DNA of 8,034 nt from Planctomycetota bacterium (GCA_020346805.1 CP070790.1:317877-325910); one strand, 5' to 3'; positions 1-5,780 are shown, numbered from the stretch's first letter. The notes: generated by a model not told the origin, from the letters alone. A program made the numbers and translations.

Positions 1-1422
1 GAACAGAGCAACAATTGCCCCGGTAGTTGAGGCGCGTCGCCAATAGATTCCACCGGCCAGGATGACAGCGGCGCCGCTGAGATAGATTGTCCCTGTGATT
101 GCCATATAATCCCAAACACTTGAAGGGATTTTAACCCAGATTCCAAAAACCAGGAGAAATACGCCGATACCGGCGATAACAATGCGAGTAACCCTTATCT
201 GTTGGTTGCTGTTCAGCGGCTGGCTGCGTAAGGGATTGATGATGTCCCTGACAATCACCGATGCCCAACATAAAAAGTAACTGTCATGCGTGGACATGAA
301 GGTAGCCATCATGCCGGCCAGAAGAATACCCAACAATCCGGTGGGAACGATCTTGCCCATAAGCAGCGGCATGGCCCGGGCGGCGACGTCTTCTGGGGGA
401 ATGCTGGTAGGTCCGCCTGGCATAAAGTATGAGGAGAGTTGCGCGTCGCTGGAAAACAATGTGAAAGCGGCAATTCCCCACAATGCAGGGACGGCCATGC
501 TTACAAACCAGGCAGGAGTTGCATACAGGAAAGTACGTCTACTGGTCGCGGGATCCTTGGCAGTCAGGGCCCGGGTGGCTTCAGGTGCCCAGGCGATGGC
601 CGCCGCCGACCAAGAACATGCCATCCATATCATATATATCCAGCCGTAGGAATTTACATGGAAGGGATTAAAGGCCTTTTCACCACGGTATTTGGCCATA
701 GTGTCCACCATATTATCCCATCCGAGTCCTGGAAAGGTCAAGCAGTAATAAAGACCAATACCTATACCAACGGCCATTACCATAAACTGGATAAAGTCGG
801 TGATAATAACTGAGACCATGCCTCCCAATATTGTGTAGAGCAGGACAATGATTATCAGTATCGAAGTAACGATATTTACCAGTGTGGTTGGGTCTTCATA
901 GGTTTTGGCCAGGCCGGTGGAGTAGGTAATGAATATAGCCCCCATTTTGGGGAAGAGCCCCATGTTTAGTATCCCCGCAAATGCACAGATGACTGCGGCA
1001 ATTATTCGGGTTTTTCTGCTGTAACGTTTTTCGAAATACTCAGGGATAGTTGTCAGTTTGAGGTGACGTATGTTTTTGATAACCAATCCTGTTACCCCGA
1101 AGAATCCGCAGGCCAGCATGGCGATAAAGCCGACCATCATATAAGTGAATCCCTGATTAAAACCGTCTTGAGCCCCGTATACGACGGAAACCAGGGCGGT
1201 GAAGCCGCCTATGTAGGTTGCGGTGTTCAGGGCGGTCCCGGCGGCCCGACCGCCGACCATGTAATTACCCACGTTATGAATAAACTTGTTGGCAATGATG
1301 CCAACCGTCGTCGCTACTAACAAGTAGATAGTGACGATGGTCCAATCGATATTGGTGAAGTTTGTGGACCAGTCGATATTGGCAAAGTTTGTGGCTAACA
1401 TGTTCGAGGTCGTCATTTCCAT
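1..1422 (-). CDS. Sodium:solute symporter family (SSS/SLC5) transporter, 3'-truncated by window edge
   Basis: An integral inner-membrane protein predicted to couple Na+ entry to uptake of a small organic solute; the substrate cannot be told. The frame is open for 474 codons from ATG 1422 to base 1 with no stop. Visible family features are a first membrane helix at about residues 29-46 (IVTIYLLVATTVGI), the loop motif TTIPEYFEKRYSRKTR at 124-139, the helix with GGMVSVIITDFIQF at 200-213, and LAGMMATFMSTHDS at 368-381. This last segment matches the helix whose Ser/Thr residues help form the sodium site in this family. Hydrophobic helices continue to the edge (411-429, 440-460). SSS proteins usually exceed 500 residues, so only the C-terminal helices are missing. 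Start choice is uncertain: ATGs at codons 1, 3 and 8 all lack a good Shine-Dalgarno. It lies 322 bp downstream of the secreted-protein gene on the same strand, with a hairpin between, so it is probably a separate transcript. Confidence 0.93.
   Translation of the reverse strand, partial: MEMTTSNMLATNFANIDWSTNFTNIDWTIVTIYLLVATTVGIIANKFIHNVGNYMVGGRAAGTALNTATYIGGFTALVSVVYGAQDGFNQGFTYMMVGFIAMLACGFFGVTGLVIKNIRHLKLTTIPEYFEKRYSRKTRIIAAVICAFAGILNMGLFPKMGAIFITYSTGLAKTYEDPTTLVNIVTSILIIIVLLYTILGGMVSVIITDFIQFMVMAVGIGIGLYYCLTFPGLGWDNMVDTMAKYRGEKAFNPFHVNSYGWIYMIWMACSWSAAAIAWAPEATRALTAKDPATSRRTFLYATPAWFVSMAVPALWGIAAFTLFSSDAQLSSYFMPGGPTSIPPEDVAARAMPLLMGKIVPTGLLGILLAGMMATFMSTHDSYFLCWASVIVRDIINPLRSQPLNSNQQIRVTRIVIAGIGVFLLVFGIWVKIPSSVWDYMAITGTIYLSGAAVILAGGIYWRRASTTGAIVALF
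1339..1392 (-). repeat. Two tandem 27-bp units inside the symporter N-terminus
   Basis: Units 1339-1365 and 1366-1392 match at 23 of 27 positions. On the minus strand they encode TNFANIDWS (residues 11-19) followed by TNFTNIDWT (20-28), directly before the first membrane helix. The phase is exactly nine codons, so the frame is kept. Two of the four differences are silent or conservative in the protein (D codon GAC/GAT, final S/T). It looks like a slippage or unequal-crossover duplication extending the segment that precedes helix 1. Confidence 0.85.
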
Positions 1423-1744
1423 GAAATAACGTGCTACAGGTTGTCAGAATATCCGATTCCGCCGAATCATACCATATGGGTTGGTCCTATTGACTATTAT
1501 TAGCCGGGCATATAACACAATAAATTAATGTGATAACAGATACACTTGACGAATTCTTTTTTCGTCACTGGTTAGATTCAGTTATTCTGATTACCTAACT
1601 GTTTTGGAGTATTTGCCTTGTTTTGAAAACACTGTTTTGCTTTCAAGCACTACCATGAAGATGGCTCACTTCGTCTGGAAGTGAGCCATCTGTATCTCCA
1701 CCGAGGTTGTCTAACAATCATAGAGCAAGTCTATGCTGATACCA
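1423..1744. other. Intergenic region between the symporter and secreted protein genes
   Basis: This stretch of about 320 bp has no convincing gene on either strand. It holds the 13-bp-stem hairpin at 1660-1690 (listed separately) and a smaller dyad, CAGTTA (1579-1584) with TAACTG (1596-1601). It also has an 8-bp palindrome CCATATGG at 1472-1479. I looked for a promoter for the symporter on the minus strand. TATGAT (1471 to 1466) is an acceptable -10, but there is no matching -35 at 16-18 bp, so none is called. Confidence 0.6.
1660..1690 (-). terminator. Perfect 13-bp hairpin downstream of the 1745-3181 gene (copy 1)
   Basis: GATGGCTCACTTC (1660-1672) pairs perfectly with GAAGTGAGCCATC (1678-1690) around the 5-nt loop GTCTG. 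It lies 54 bp past the stop codon of the minus-strand secreted-protein gene. Transcribed from the minus strand, the stem is followed by UUCAUGG, which is not a classical U-run. It may therefore be an atypical intrinsic terminator, an mRNA 3'-end stabiliser, or a member of a dispersed hairpin family. The same element occurs at 3692-3722 behind the paralogue with a compensatory change. Confidence 0.6.
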
Positions 1745-2119
1745 CTAGTCTTCGCGAGCAACCAGCTCGACATTATCTGTTCCAAAGACCGTGCGACCGT
1801 TCAGCAGGTTACAATCTATGGTAATGGGTACCGCCGTGCCGGGCTCCATGATATCCAGACCCAGGGCCAGGATTAAATCCCGTCTGGAGACGTGGACTGT
1901 TAAGTCAGCAAGTCCGTCGCCGCTTACATCATCGCCCACTTTGGCCTTAACTGGTATTACCAGGCCGGCAATGGAGATCGTATCAAGGTCGATCTCGTTG
2001 ATGTCATATTCTTCCGAACCGAGGATAGCAATCGGCAGCCTGCCCTTGCCTTGAGTGTTTACGGTCAACAGATTGGGATCATCATCAGGCAAAATGTCGA
2101 CATCGACCTCGAGAGGAGG
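1745..2119 (-). other. C-terminal module coding segment of paralogue A
   Basis: This codes for residues from PPLEVDVDILP (355) to the end (478). By hand alignment about 96 of 124 aligned residues match the end of the neighbouring paralogue, with one single-residue gap (VKA-K versus VKEPK). The sequence TVNTQGKGRLPIAILGSEEY and the segment HVSRRDLILALGLD are invariant between the two. The pattern 'VDILP..DPN.LTVN.QGKGRLPIAILGSE..D...ID' resembles a C-terminal module I know from many planctomycete secreted proteins. I cannot attach a family name with certainty. Confidence 0.7.
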
Positions 2120-3181
2120 AATCCCGGTAACGTGGAGATCTGAACCGTCATCAAAGATGTTTAAGTTACCGGCCCCGACATTACCATAGCCGGTGATGAC
2201 GCCGCTGGCGATGTATGAGTTGATTGCACCGGTTCTGTTGTTGGGTATTATAAACTCACCGCCGGCGATATCCATGGTTCCATTACCAGCTCTTTCGACG
2301 AAATGTAAATCCGTCTCGATAATACCGCCGTCCAACTGGATGTGGCCGGTTGAACCGGCATAACGAGCCAGGTTTATCGCGCCGACAACATGCAGGTATC
2401 CCCCCGTCATATTGACAAGGCCATTACCATAGCCGCCGACATCAAAAGCATTCAGGCTATTCCAGGCGATAGTTACGGTTCCACTGGCGATATTCAGGGT
2501 TCCGGCACTGTTTGCGGATACACCAAGATAAGCTCCATGCGAGACATTCATGCCCCAGCCCGGATTTATGCCTGGATCGAGGGTAACGGTTCCATTACTG
2601 AGACCGGTACCGGTCCCAATTCCAACAAGAAGATCCTTATTGCTTCTGATATCAACCCAGGTATCCCCCGCGCTTATTCGCAGAAGACCGTTTCCACCGG
2701 AATCGGCTTCACCCGAAAGCGGGTCGCCCCCGACCATCAAACCGGGCCAGAGAGTGAAATATCCGGTTTCGGATCCTGCGAGCATTGCCCCGTTGCGTGT
2801 GACCAGGGAGCCTTTTTGAACATCAATGGTGCCATCGCCAGCGTTTCCTTCCAGATCGGCACCTATTGTACATCTGTTCCAAGGTCTGATCCTGCCGCTG
2901 TTGTTGATAATAACTACGCCCGTTCCGCCATGGCCGACATGTAGTTGTTGGATATTTTCCTGTGGATTCCCACGTACATCAACAGTGGCGGCCATGTTGT
3001 TATAGTCGGCGGTACCCACGTGGGCTATGTTGTTCTTGATCGGCCAAAGGGTCCAGTTGCCGGAAGTATAGGCCTTGCCATTACCAGTACCATTCGTGAA
3101 ATAACTGTCAACTGCTGCTCCAGCACTGCTTACGATACCCAGCATTGTCACGCACAATGTCAATACAATTATTTTTCTCAT
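1745..3181 (-). CDS. Secreted repeat-rich protein with conserved C-terminal module (paralogue A)
   Basis: A predicted exported protein of 478 residues; function unknown. The chosen start is ATG 3181 (MRKIIVLT), which has GGAGG five bases upstream. The frame is open 16 codons further to ATG 3229, but that start would put 16 charged residues before the signal peptide. Residues 1-23 are a signal peptide ending SAGAA or SAGA, with mature VDSYFTN. Residues about 80-345 are glycine-rich short strands and turns with recurring patterns such as GDGTIDV, AGTLNIASG, GNGLVNMTGG, TGHIQLDGG and GNGTMDIAGG, suggesting a beta-helix or stacked beta-solenoid. Residues 355-478 are the C-terminal module, starting PPLEVDVDILP. 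It contains a calcium-loop-like D418-x-S420-x-D422-G-x-x-D426 and ends ARED. I see no sortase motif, PEP-CTERM or membrane anchor. It is a paralogue of the gene at 3893-5236, on the same strand. An adhesin or surface-coat role is possible but unproven. Confidence 0.88.
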   Translation of the reverse strand: MRKIIVLTLCVTMLGIVSSAGAAVDSYFTNGTGNGKAYTSGNWTLWPIKNNIAHVGTADYNNMAATVDVRGNPQENIQQLHVGHGGTGVVIINNSGRIRPWNRCTIGADLEGNAGDGTIDVQKGSLVTRNGAMLAGSETGYFTLWPGLMVGGDPLSGEADSGGNGLLRISAGDTWVDIRSNKDLLVGIGTGTGLSNGTVTLDPGINPGWGMNVSHGAYLGVSANSAGTLNIASGTVTIAWNSLNAFDVGGYGNGLVNMTGGYLHVVGAINLARYAGSTGHIQLDGGIIETDLHFVERAGNGTMDIAGGEFIIPNNRTGAINSYIASGVITGYGNVGAGNLNIFDDGSDLHVTGIPPLEVDVDILPDDDPNLLTVNTQGKGRLPIAILGSEEYDINEIDLDTISIAGLVIPVKAKVGDDVSGDGLADLTVHVSRRDLILALGLDIMEPGTAVPITIDCNLLNGRTVFGTDNVELVARED

Positions 3182-3186
3182 CTTTA

Positions 3187-3191
3187 CCTCC
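3187..3191 (-). promoter_or_regulatory. Shine-Dalgarno GGAGG deciding the start of paralogue A
   Basis: On the minus strand GGAGG is separated by five bases (TAAAG) from ATG 3181. A second GGAGG at 3216-3220 has no well-placed ATG in this frame. The longer in-frame starts at ATG 3193 and 3229 lack a ribosome-binding site of their own, so the MRK start is preferred. Confidence 0.75.
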
Positions 3192-3238
3192 ATTTCGTTT
3201 TGGCCTTCGAGTTTTCCTCCGAAGGGCATGTTTTAAAT

Positions 3239-3295
3239 AGCACTCAACCATTGAGCCTGGACTCTTCGGATGTCCAGGCGCAGATCTTGAGTGCT
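3239..3295 (-). promoter_or_regulatory. Nested hairpin in the predicted leader of paralogue A
   Basis: The outer arms AGCACTCAA (3239-3247) and TTGAGTGCT (3287-3295) pair over 9 bp. Inside lies GCCTGGAC (3255-3262) with GTCCAGGC (3272-3279), 8 bp perfect, and TC/GA continuing the stem around TTCG on the plus strand (CGAA on the minus strand), with one bulged base. The 7-nt left and 7-nt right internal strands do not pair. It sits about 45 bp downstream of the predicted transcription start and about 60 bp upstream of ATG 3181. It may stabilise the leader, attenuate expression, or act as a binding site. It matches no riboswitch I recognise. Confidence 0.55.
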
Positions 3296-3342
3296 TGCCT
3301 GAAAACACCTTTTTGACATGTTTCTCTCTCCGATTCTATATC

Positions 3343-3371
3343 ATGGTATCATAATAGTGTTACATTGTCAA
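3343..3371 (-). promoter_or_regulatory. Candidate sigma70-type promoter for paralogue A
   Basis: The minus strand reads TTGACA (3371 to 3366, perfect -35), a 17-bp spacer, then TACCAT (3348 to 3343, four of six -10 positions). Predicted transcription starts near 3336, giving a leader of about 155 nt. Planctomycete promoters are poorly characterised, so this rests on the general bacterial consensus. Confidence 0.45.
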
Positions 3372-3691
3372 ACATATTTTCGACTAATTAGAGCCATGTC
3401 AAACCTGCATATCTCATAAATGGTCAATATATATTCGAAAATTGGACAGACAAATAGATAATGGTTGTTATTTATGACGTAATAATAAGTGATGTTTCGA
3501 TGTGTTATGCCCAAACGCTTATAAATATAATTGTATATACGAAAAGGATTTACGATTTATTGGCATAGAATAACGGTGAAATTATGCTTTAACCGGAAGG
3601 AATTAAGTGTGGTCGTTGCAGTTTGGTCACATGATTAGTTCATTCACCGGGCAAATTAATTGGAATGGTTTGTTCCAGGGCTATGCAAGAA

Positions 3692-3722
3692 GATGGCCCA
3701 CTTCATTTGGAAGTGGGCCATC
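3692..3722 (-). terminator. Perfect 13-bp hairpin downstream of the 3893-5236 gene (copy 2)
   Basis: GATGGCCCACTTC (3692-3704) pairs with GAAGTGGGCCATC (3710-3722) around ATTTG. Stem length and loop length equal copy 1 at 1660-1690. The only stem difference is a T-A pair in copy 1 replaced by C-G here, so pairing is preserved. It lies 170 bp past the stop of paralogue B. On the minus strand it is followed by UUCUUGC, slightly U-rich. It is called as a terminator or 3'-end element of the minus-strand transcript. Confidence 0.6.
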
Positions 3723-3730
3723 GAATTTAT

Positions 3731-3780
3731 TGATAAGATTTACACTTATCACACTGCCTTGCAGCAGTGCGGGGCAGTGT
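3731..3780. repeat. Two further adjacent inverted repeats in the 3' region of paralogue B
   Basis: TGATAAG (3731-3737) pairs with CTTATCA (3745-3751), 7 bp with a 7-nt loop. ACACTGCC (3751-3758) pairs with GGCAGTGT (3773-3780), 8 bp with a 14-nt loop. On the plus strand the second is followed by ATTTTGTT, resembling an intrinsic terminator in that direction, although no plus-strand gene ends here. With the 13-bp hairpin next to it, three potential hairpins follow one another within 90 bp. Confidence 0.5.
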
Positions 3781-3892
3781 ATTTTGTTAACGCCTAAGTC
3801 GCAGGGATAGGCAACCTCTGCCGAGCAGAATAAGCATAAAACCTGGTTCGGAACAATTCCGATCCGTCACTGCGATGCTGTCCTGATACCTT
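3781..3892. other. Remainder of the 3' region downstream of paralogue B
   Basis: No gene is seen. There is a small 6-bp dyad, TCGGAA (3848-3853) with TTCCGA (3857-3862), 3-nt loop. It is about 30 bp beyond the stop codon on the minus strand and too short to call as a terminator by itself. Confidence 0.4.
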
Positions 3893-4270
3893 CTAATCCT
3901 CTCGGGCCACCAACACGACATCATCCGTTCCAAATACGAAACGTCCGTTAGAGAGAGTACCCTCGATGGTGACGGGCACCACCGAGCCGGGCTCCATCTG
4001 ATCCAGCCCCAAAGCGAGGATTAAGTCTCGTCGGGAGACATGAATCATCAGGTCAAGAATCCCGTCGCCGTTCACATCTTCCCCGATTTTCGGCTCTTTA
4101 ACCGGCAAGACTGTGGCAGCGATATTGAGTGAATTAAGATCTATCTCGTTGATATCGTATTCTTCCGAACCGAGGATGGCGATGGGCAGCCTGCCTTTAC
4201 CTTGCGTGTTCACGGTCAACATATTGGGATCGTCACAGGGCAGGATATCGACATCGACCTCCAGAGGAGG
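3893..4270 (-). other. C-terminal module coding segment of paralogue B
   Basis: This codes for residues 323-447 and aligns end-to-end with the last 124 residues of paralogue A. DNA similarity is also high in places: TATTCTTCCGAACCGAGGAT is identical at 4158-4177 and 2007-2026 on the plus strand. Upstream of the module the two genes can no longer be aligned simply. Confidence 0.7.
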
Positions 4271-5236
4271 AATCACGGTAACGTGGGTGCCAGCGGCATC
4301 CTGAGAGACATTCAAAAGCATTTTGGGACCGGTGGTCCACCAGCCTTGGTTGATAGCCTGATTGACACGATTGAGGGCCAGGGTTTGGTTGGCCCCATCA
4401 AAGAGGAATTCTCCGCCGGTTTGGTTAATCGAACCAATGATCTGCGGATTCCCTTCAGACAGGTATTTCGAATTGAGGCCGAAATAGATATGATCGGCCA
4501 TGATCAGCCCGCCGCTCATCTCAATATGACCCGAGGCGTTCGGGGCAAAATCCCCAGTACCGACGTCATAATAGCCACCAACATCAAGACGGCCGAGGAT
4601 ATCAACCGTACCACCGGAAATGTTGAGGGTACCATCGCCATAGTAGCCCACGTTAAAAACAAAATGACCGGGTCTGACGTTAGCGTCTAGATATCCATCG
4701 TTAATGTTAACGGTACCAGTGCTATCTTCATCACGACCGATATAGGTTCTGGACCTGCCAAGAACACGGGCCGTGGCACCAGTGATATTGATAGTACCGT
4801 TACCGCCGCCCGTTCCGACGCTTATGTCACCGCCGGCAACCAAGCCCTCGGGGCCGTCAATAACGTCCACCGTACCGGTTCCACCGGCTGTGCCCACCAT
4901 TAGATCGGCTCTCGCTTTGACTCTAGCCCCCCAGGGATCACCAGTATCATTTCTAAGGGTCAAATTGCCATCATTACCAGCATCACCAATAATCAATCCA
5001 TAGCAGAAATTACCACCAGTGTAGGCATCCAATACCGATCCGACACCTGGATAGGCGGGTACATTGTTAATAATCAGCCACCATTTACCCGCCGGTGGCA
5101 ATCCGTTATCCCAATTACTCCCATCCAGAAAACGGTGATTTCCGGTGGCGTCTGTCCAATAACTGTCAACAGCTAATGCGCTGTTGACTATCCCCAGCAT
5201 TGCTACACACAATGTTCCCAATAACAATTTTCTCAT
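3893..5236 (-). CDS. Secreted repeat-rich protein with conserved C-terminal module (paralogue B)
   Basis: A predicted exported protein of 447 residues; function unknown. ATG 5236 is preceded by AAGGAGG with a six-base spacer. Residues 1-22 form a signal peptide (MRKLLLGTLCVAMLGIVNSALA, cleavage after ALA), giving mature VDSYWTDATGN. Residues about 36-72 hold the 'GSNWDNGLPP...NN' entry seen in planctomycete 'SxNW' surface proteins. Residues about 80-280 are short glycine-rich beta repeats (GTGTVDV, GNGTINITG, STGTVNINDG, GDGTLNISGG, ASGHIEMSGG, INQTGGEF), suggesting a beta-solenoid. Residues 323-447 are the C-terminal module shared with paralogue A, including the calcium-loop-like D387-x-N389-x-D391-G-x-x-D395 and the ending VLVARED. 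No cell-wall sorting signal or membrane anchor is visible. It lies upstream of paralogue A on the same strand across about 710 bp, so the two probably have separate promoters. An adhesion or surface-layer role is only a guess. Confidence 0.88.
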   Translation of the reverse strand: MRKLLLGTLCVAMLGIVNSALAVDSYWTDATGNHRFLDGSNWDNGLPPAGKWWLIINNVPAYPGVGSVLDAYTGGNFCYGLIIGDAGNDGNLTLRNDTGDPWGARVKARADLMVGTAGGTGTVDVIDGPEGLVAGGDISVGTGGGNGTINITGATARVLGRSRTYIGRDEDSTGTVNINDGYLDANVRPGHFVFNVGYYGDGTLNISGGTVDILGRLDVGGYYDVGTGDFAPNASGHIEMSGGLIMADHIYFGLNSKYLSEGNPQIIGSINQTGGEFLFDGANQTLALNRVNQAINQGWWTTGPKMLLNVSQDAAGTHVTVIPPLEVDVDILPCDDPNMLTVNTQGKGRLPIAILGSEEYDINEIDLNSLNIAATVLPVKEPKIGEDVNGDGILDLMIHVSRRDLILALGLDQMEPGSVVPVTIEGTLSNGRFVFGTDDVVLVARED

Positions 5237-5242
5237 GATTTG

Positions 5243-5249
5243 CCTCCTT
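5243..5249 (-). promoter_or_regulatory. Shine-Dalgarno of paralogue B
   Basis: AAGGAGG on the minus strand, six bases from ATG 5236. A second GGAGG lies at 5258-5262. Paralogue A likewise has two GGAGG motifs in its leader, consistent with a common origin of the two leaders. Confidence 0.75.
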
Positions 5250-5394
5250 AACTTTTGCCTCCGGTTTTACGAAGGTCATGCCCACACTTTTTTCTTCAGA
5301 TATGTACCTGCTCCATTTACGGGATAGGCGCATACATATTAACACTCAAACATACTTCTTCAATTTAATATTTGGTCTCTCTCCGCTAACGCTT

Positions 5395-5424
5395 ATCTTA
5401 TCAGGATTTGAGCAGATAAGTCAA
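5395..5424 (-). promoter_or_regulatory. Candidate promoter for paralogue B with overlapping dyad
   Basis: The minus strand reads TTGACT (5424 to 5419), an 18-bp spacer, then TAAGAT (5400 to 5395). A 7-bp inverted repeat, CTTATCT (5392-5398) with AGATAAG (5414-5420), covers both boxes, so a repressor or activator could bind there. The predicted start near 5388 gives a leader of about 150 nt. The -10 is only four of six consensus positions. Confidence 0.4.
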
Positions 5425-5455
5425 AAAAATGCAAAAAAGTTTTTAAATATGGCAG

Positions 5456-5472
5456 TTTGTTAACAAATTTGT
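5456..5472. repeat. Overlapping palindromes upstream of the paralogue B promoter
   Basis: TTTGTTAACAAA (5456-5467) is a perfect 12-bp palindrome. It overlaps ACAAATTTGT (5463-5472), a perfect 10-bp palindrome. It is about 30 bp upstream of the candidate -35 of paralogue B, a usual position for an activator site, but AT-rich DNA produces such palindromes fairly easily. Confidence 0.45.
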
Positions 5473-5741
5473 ATATCAGTTGGTCATAATATACACAATT
5501 CAGTTAAATTTATAATGTAATTATTTTTACAATACAATATAATGATTGATAAATTGAATAAGATTTAAACGTGTTTAATTGATTATTCGATAAGCCTTTA
5601 AGACATTAAGGTCAGCTATTGCGGTAGCCTGTGTCGTATATTAGTTATTATGGAACATAACCGATATATTTGGCTGAAGACAAGGCCAAATTTGGGCAAA
5701 ATGGTGAATTTCTTTCTTGATTAATGACTTAGATTCGATTA

Positions 5742-5780
5742 TTATCAACCTTGATAAGATCAAGATTGAAATGCCATAAT
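5742..5780 (+). promoter_or_regulatory. Candidate promoter of the lectin-like gene with overlapping operator-like dyads
   Basis: TTGATA (5751-5756), an 18-bp spacer and CATAAT (5775-5780) each match five of six consensus bases. TTATCAA-CC-TTGATAA (5742-5757) is a perfect 7-bp dyad covering the -35. CTTGAT (5750-5755) with ATCAAG (5759-5764) is a second dyad overlapping it. The predicted start near 5787 would give a leader of about 205 nt. Confidence 0.45.

Larger units (their letters stand above)
3182..3606. other. AT-rich leader and upstream region of paralogue A
   Basis: This is non-coding on both strands by my reading. From right to left it holds AT-rich DNA with no clear signal (about 3400-3606), a candidate promoter for the minus-strand gene (3343-3371), a nested hairpin in the predicted leader (3239-3295), and the ribosome-binding site. 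Short plus-strand reading frames crossing it have no signal peptide, family motif or ribosome-binding site. Confidence 0.6.

Noticed and set aside
290..1320. Several plus-strand reading frames (290-649, 439-813, 1063-1320) opposite the symporter
   Set aside because: They lie antisense to a frame with clear SSS-family motifs, overlap one another in different frames, and have no family features or ribosome-binding sites.
1745..1800. PEP-CTERM or sortase sorting signal at the end of the secreted proteins
   Set aside because: The C-terminus is ...LVARED without a membrane helix or basic tail, and no PEP or LPXTG motif is seen.
2390..2944. 184-codon plus-strand frame opposite paralogue A, and the similar 162-codon frame at 4202-4690 opposite paralogue B
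   Set aside because: Both are antisense shadows produced by the repetitive Gly/Asn/Thr codons of the secreted proteins. They show no signal peptide or recognisable domain.
3182..3229. Longer start (ATG 3229) for paralogue A
   Set aside because: It would place 16 polar residues before a normal signal peptide. GGAGG is correctly spaced only for ATG 3181, and the paralogue starts at the equivalent MRK.
1660..3722. The repeated hairpin as part of a CRISPR array or insertion-sequence ends
   Set aside because: There are only two copies about 2 kb apart, each self-complementary, with no spacers, no transposase between them and no target duplications.
3607..3810. 67-codon plus-strand frame with a GTG start
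   Set aside because: It runs straight through the 13-bp hairpin and the next two inverted repeats, and has no family features.
5278..5463. 61-codon plus-strand frame in the leader of paralogue B
   Set aside because: It covers the predicted promoter and leader of the minus-strand gene, is AT-rich, and has no ribosome-binding site.
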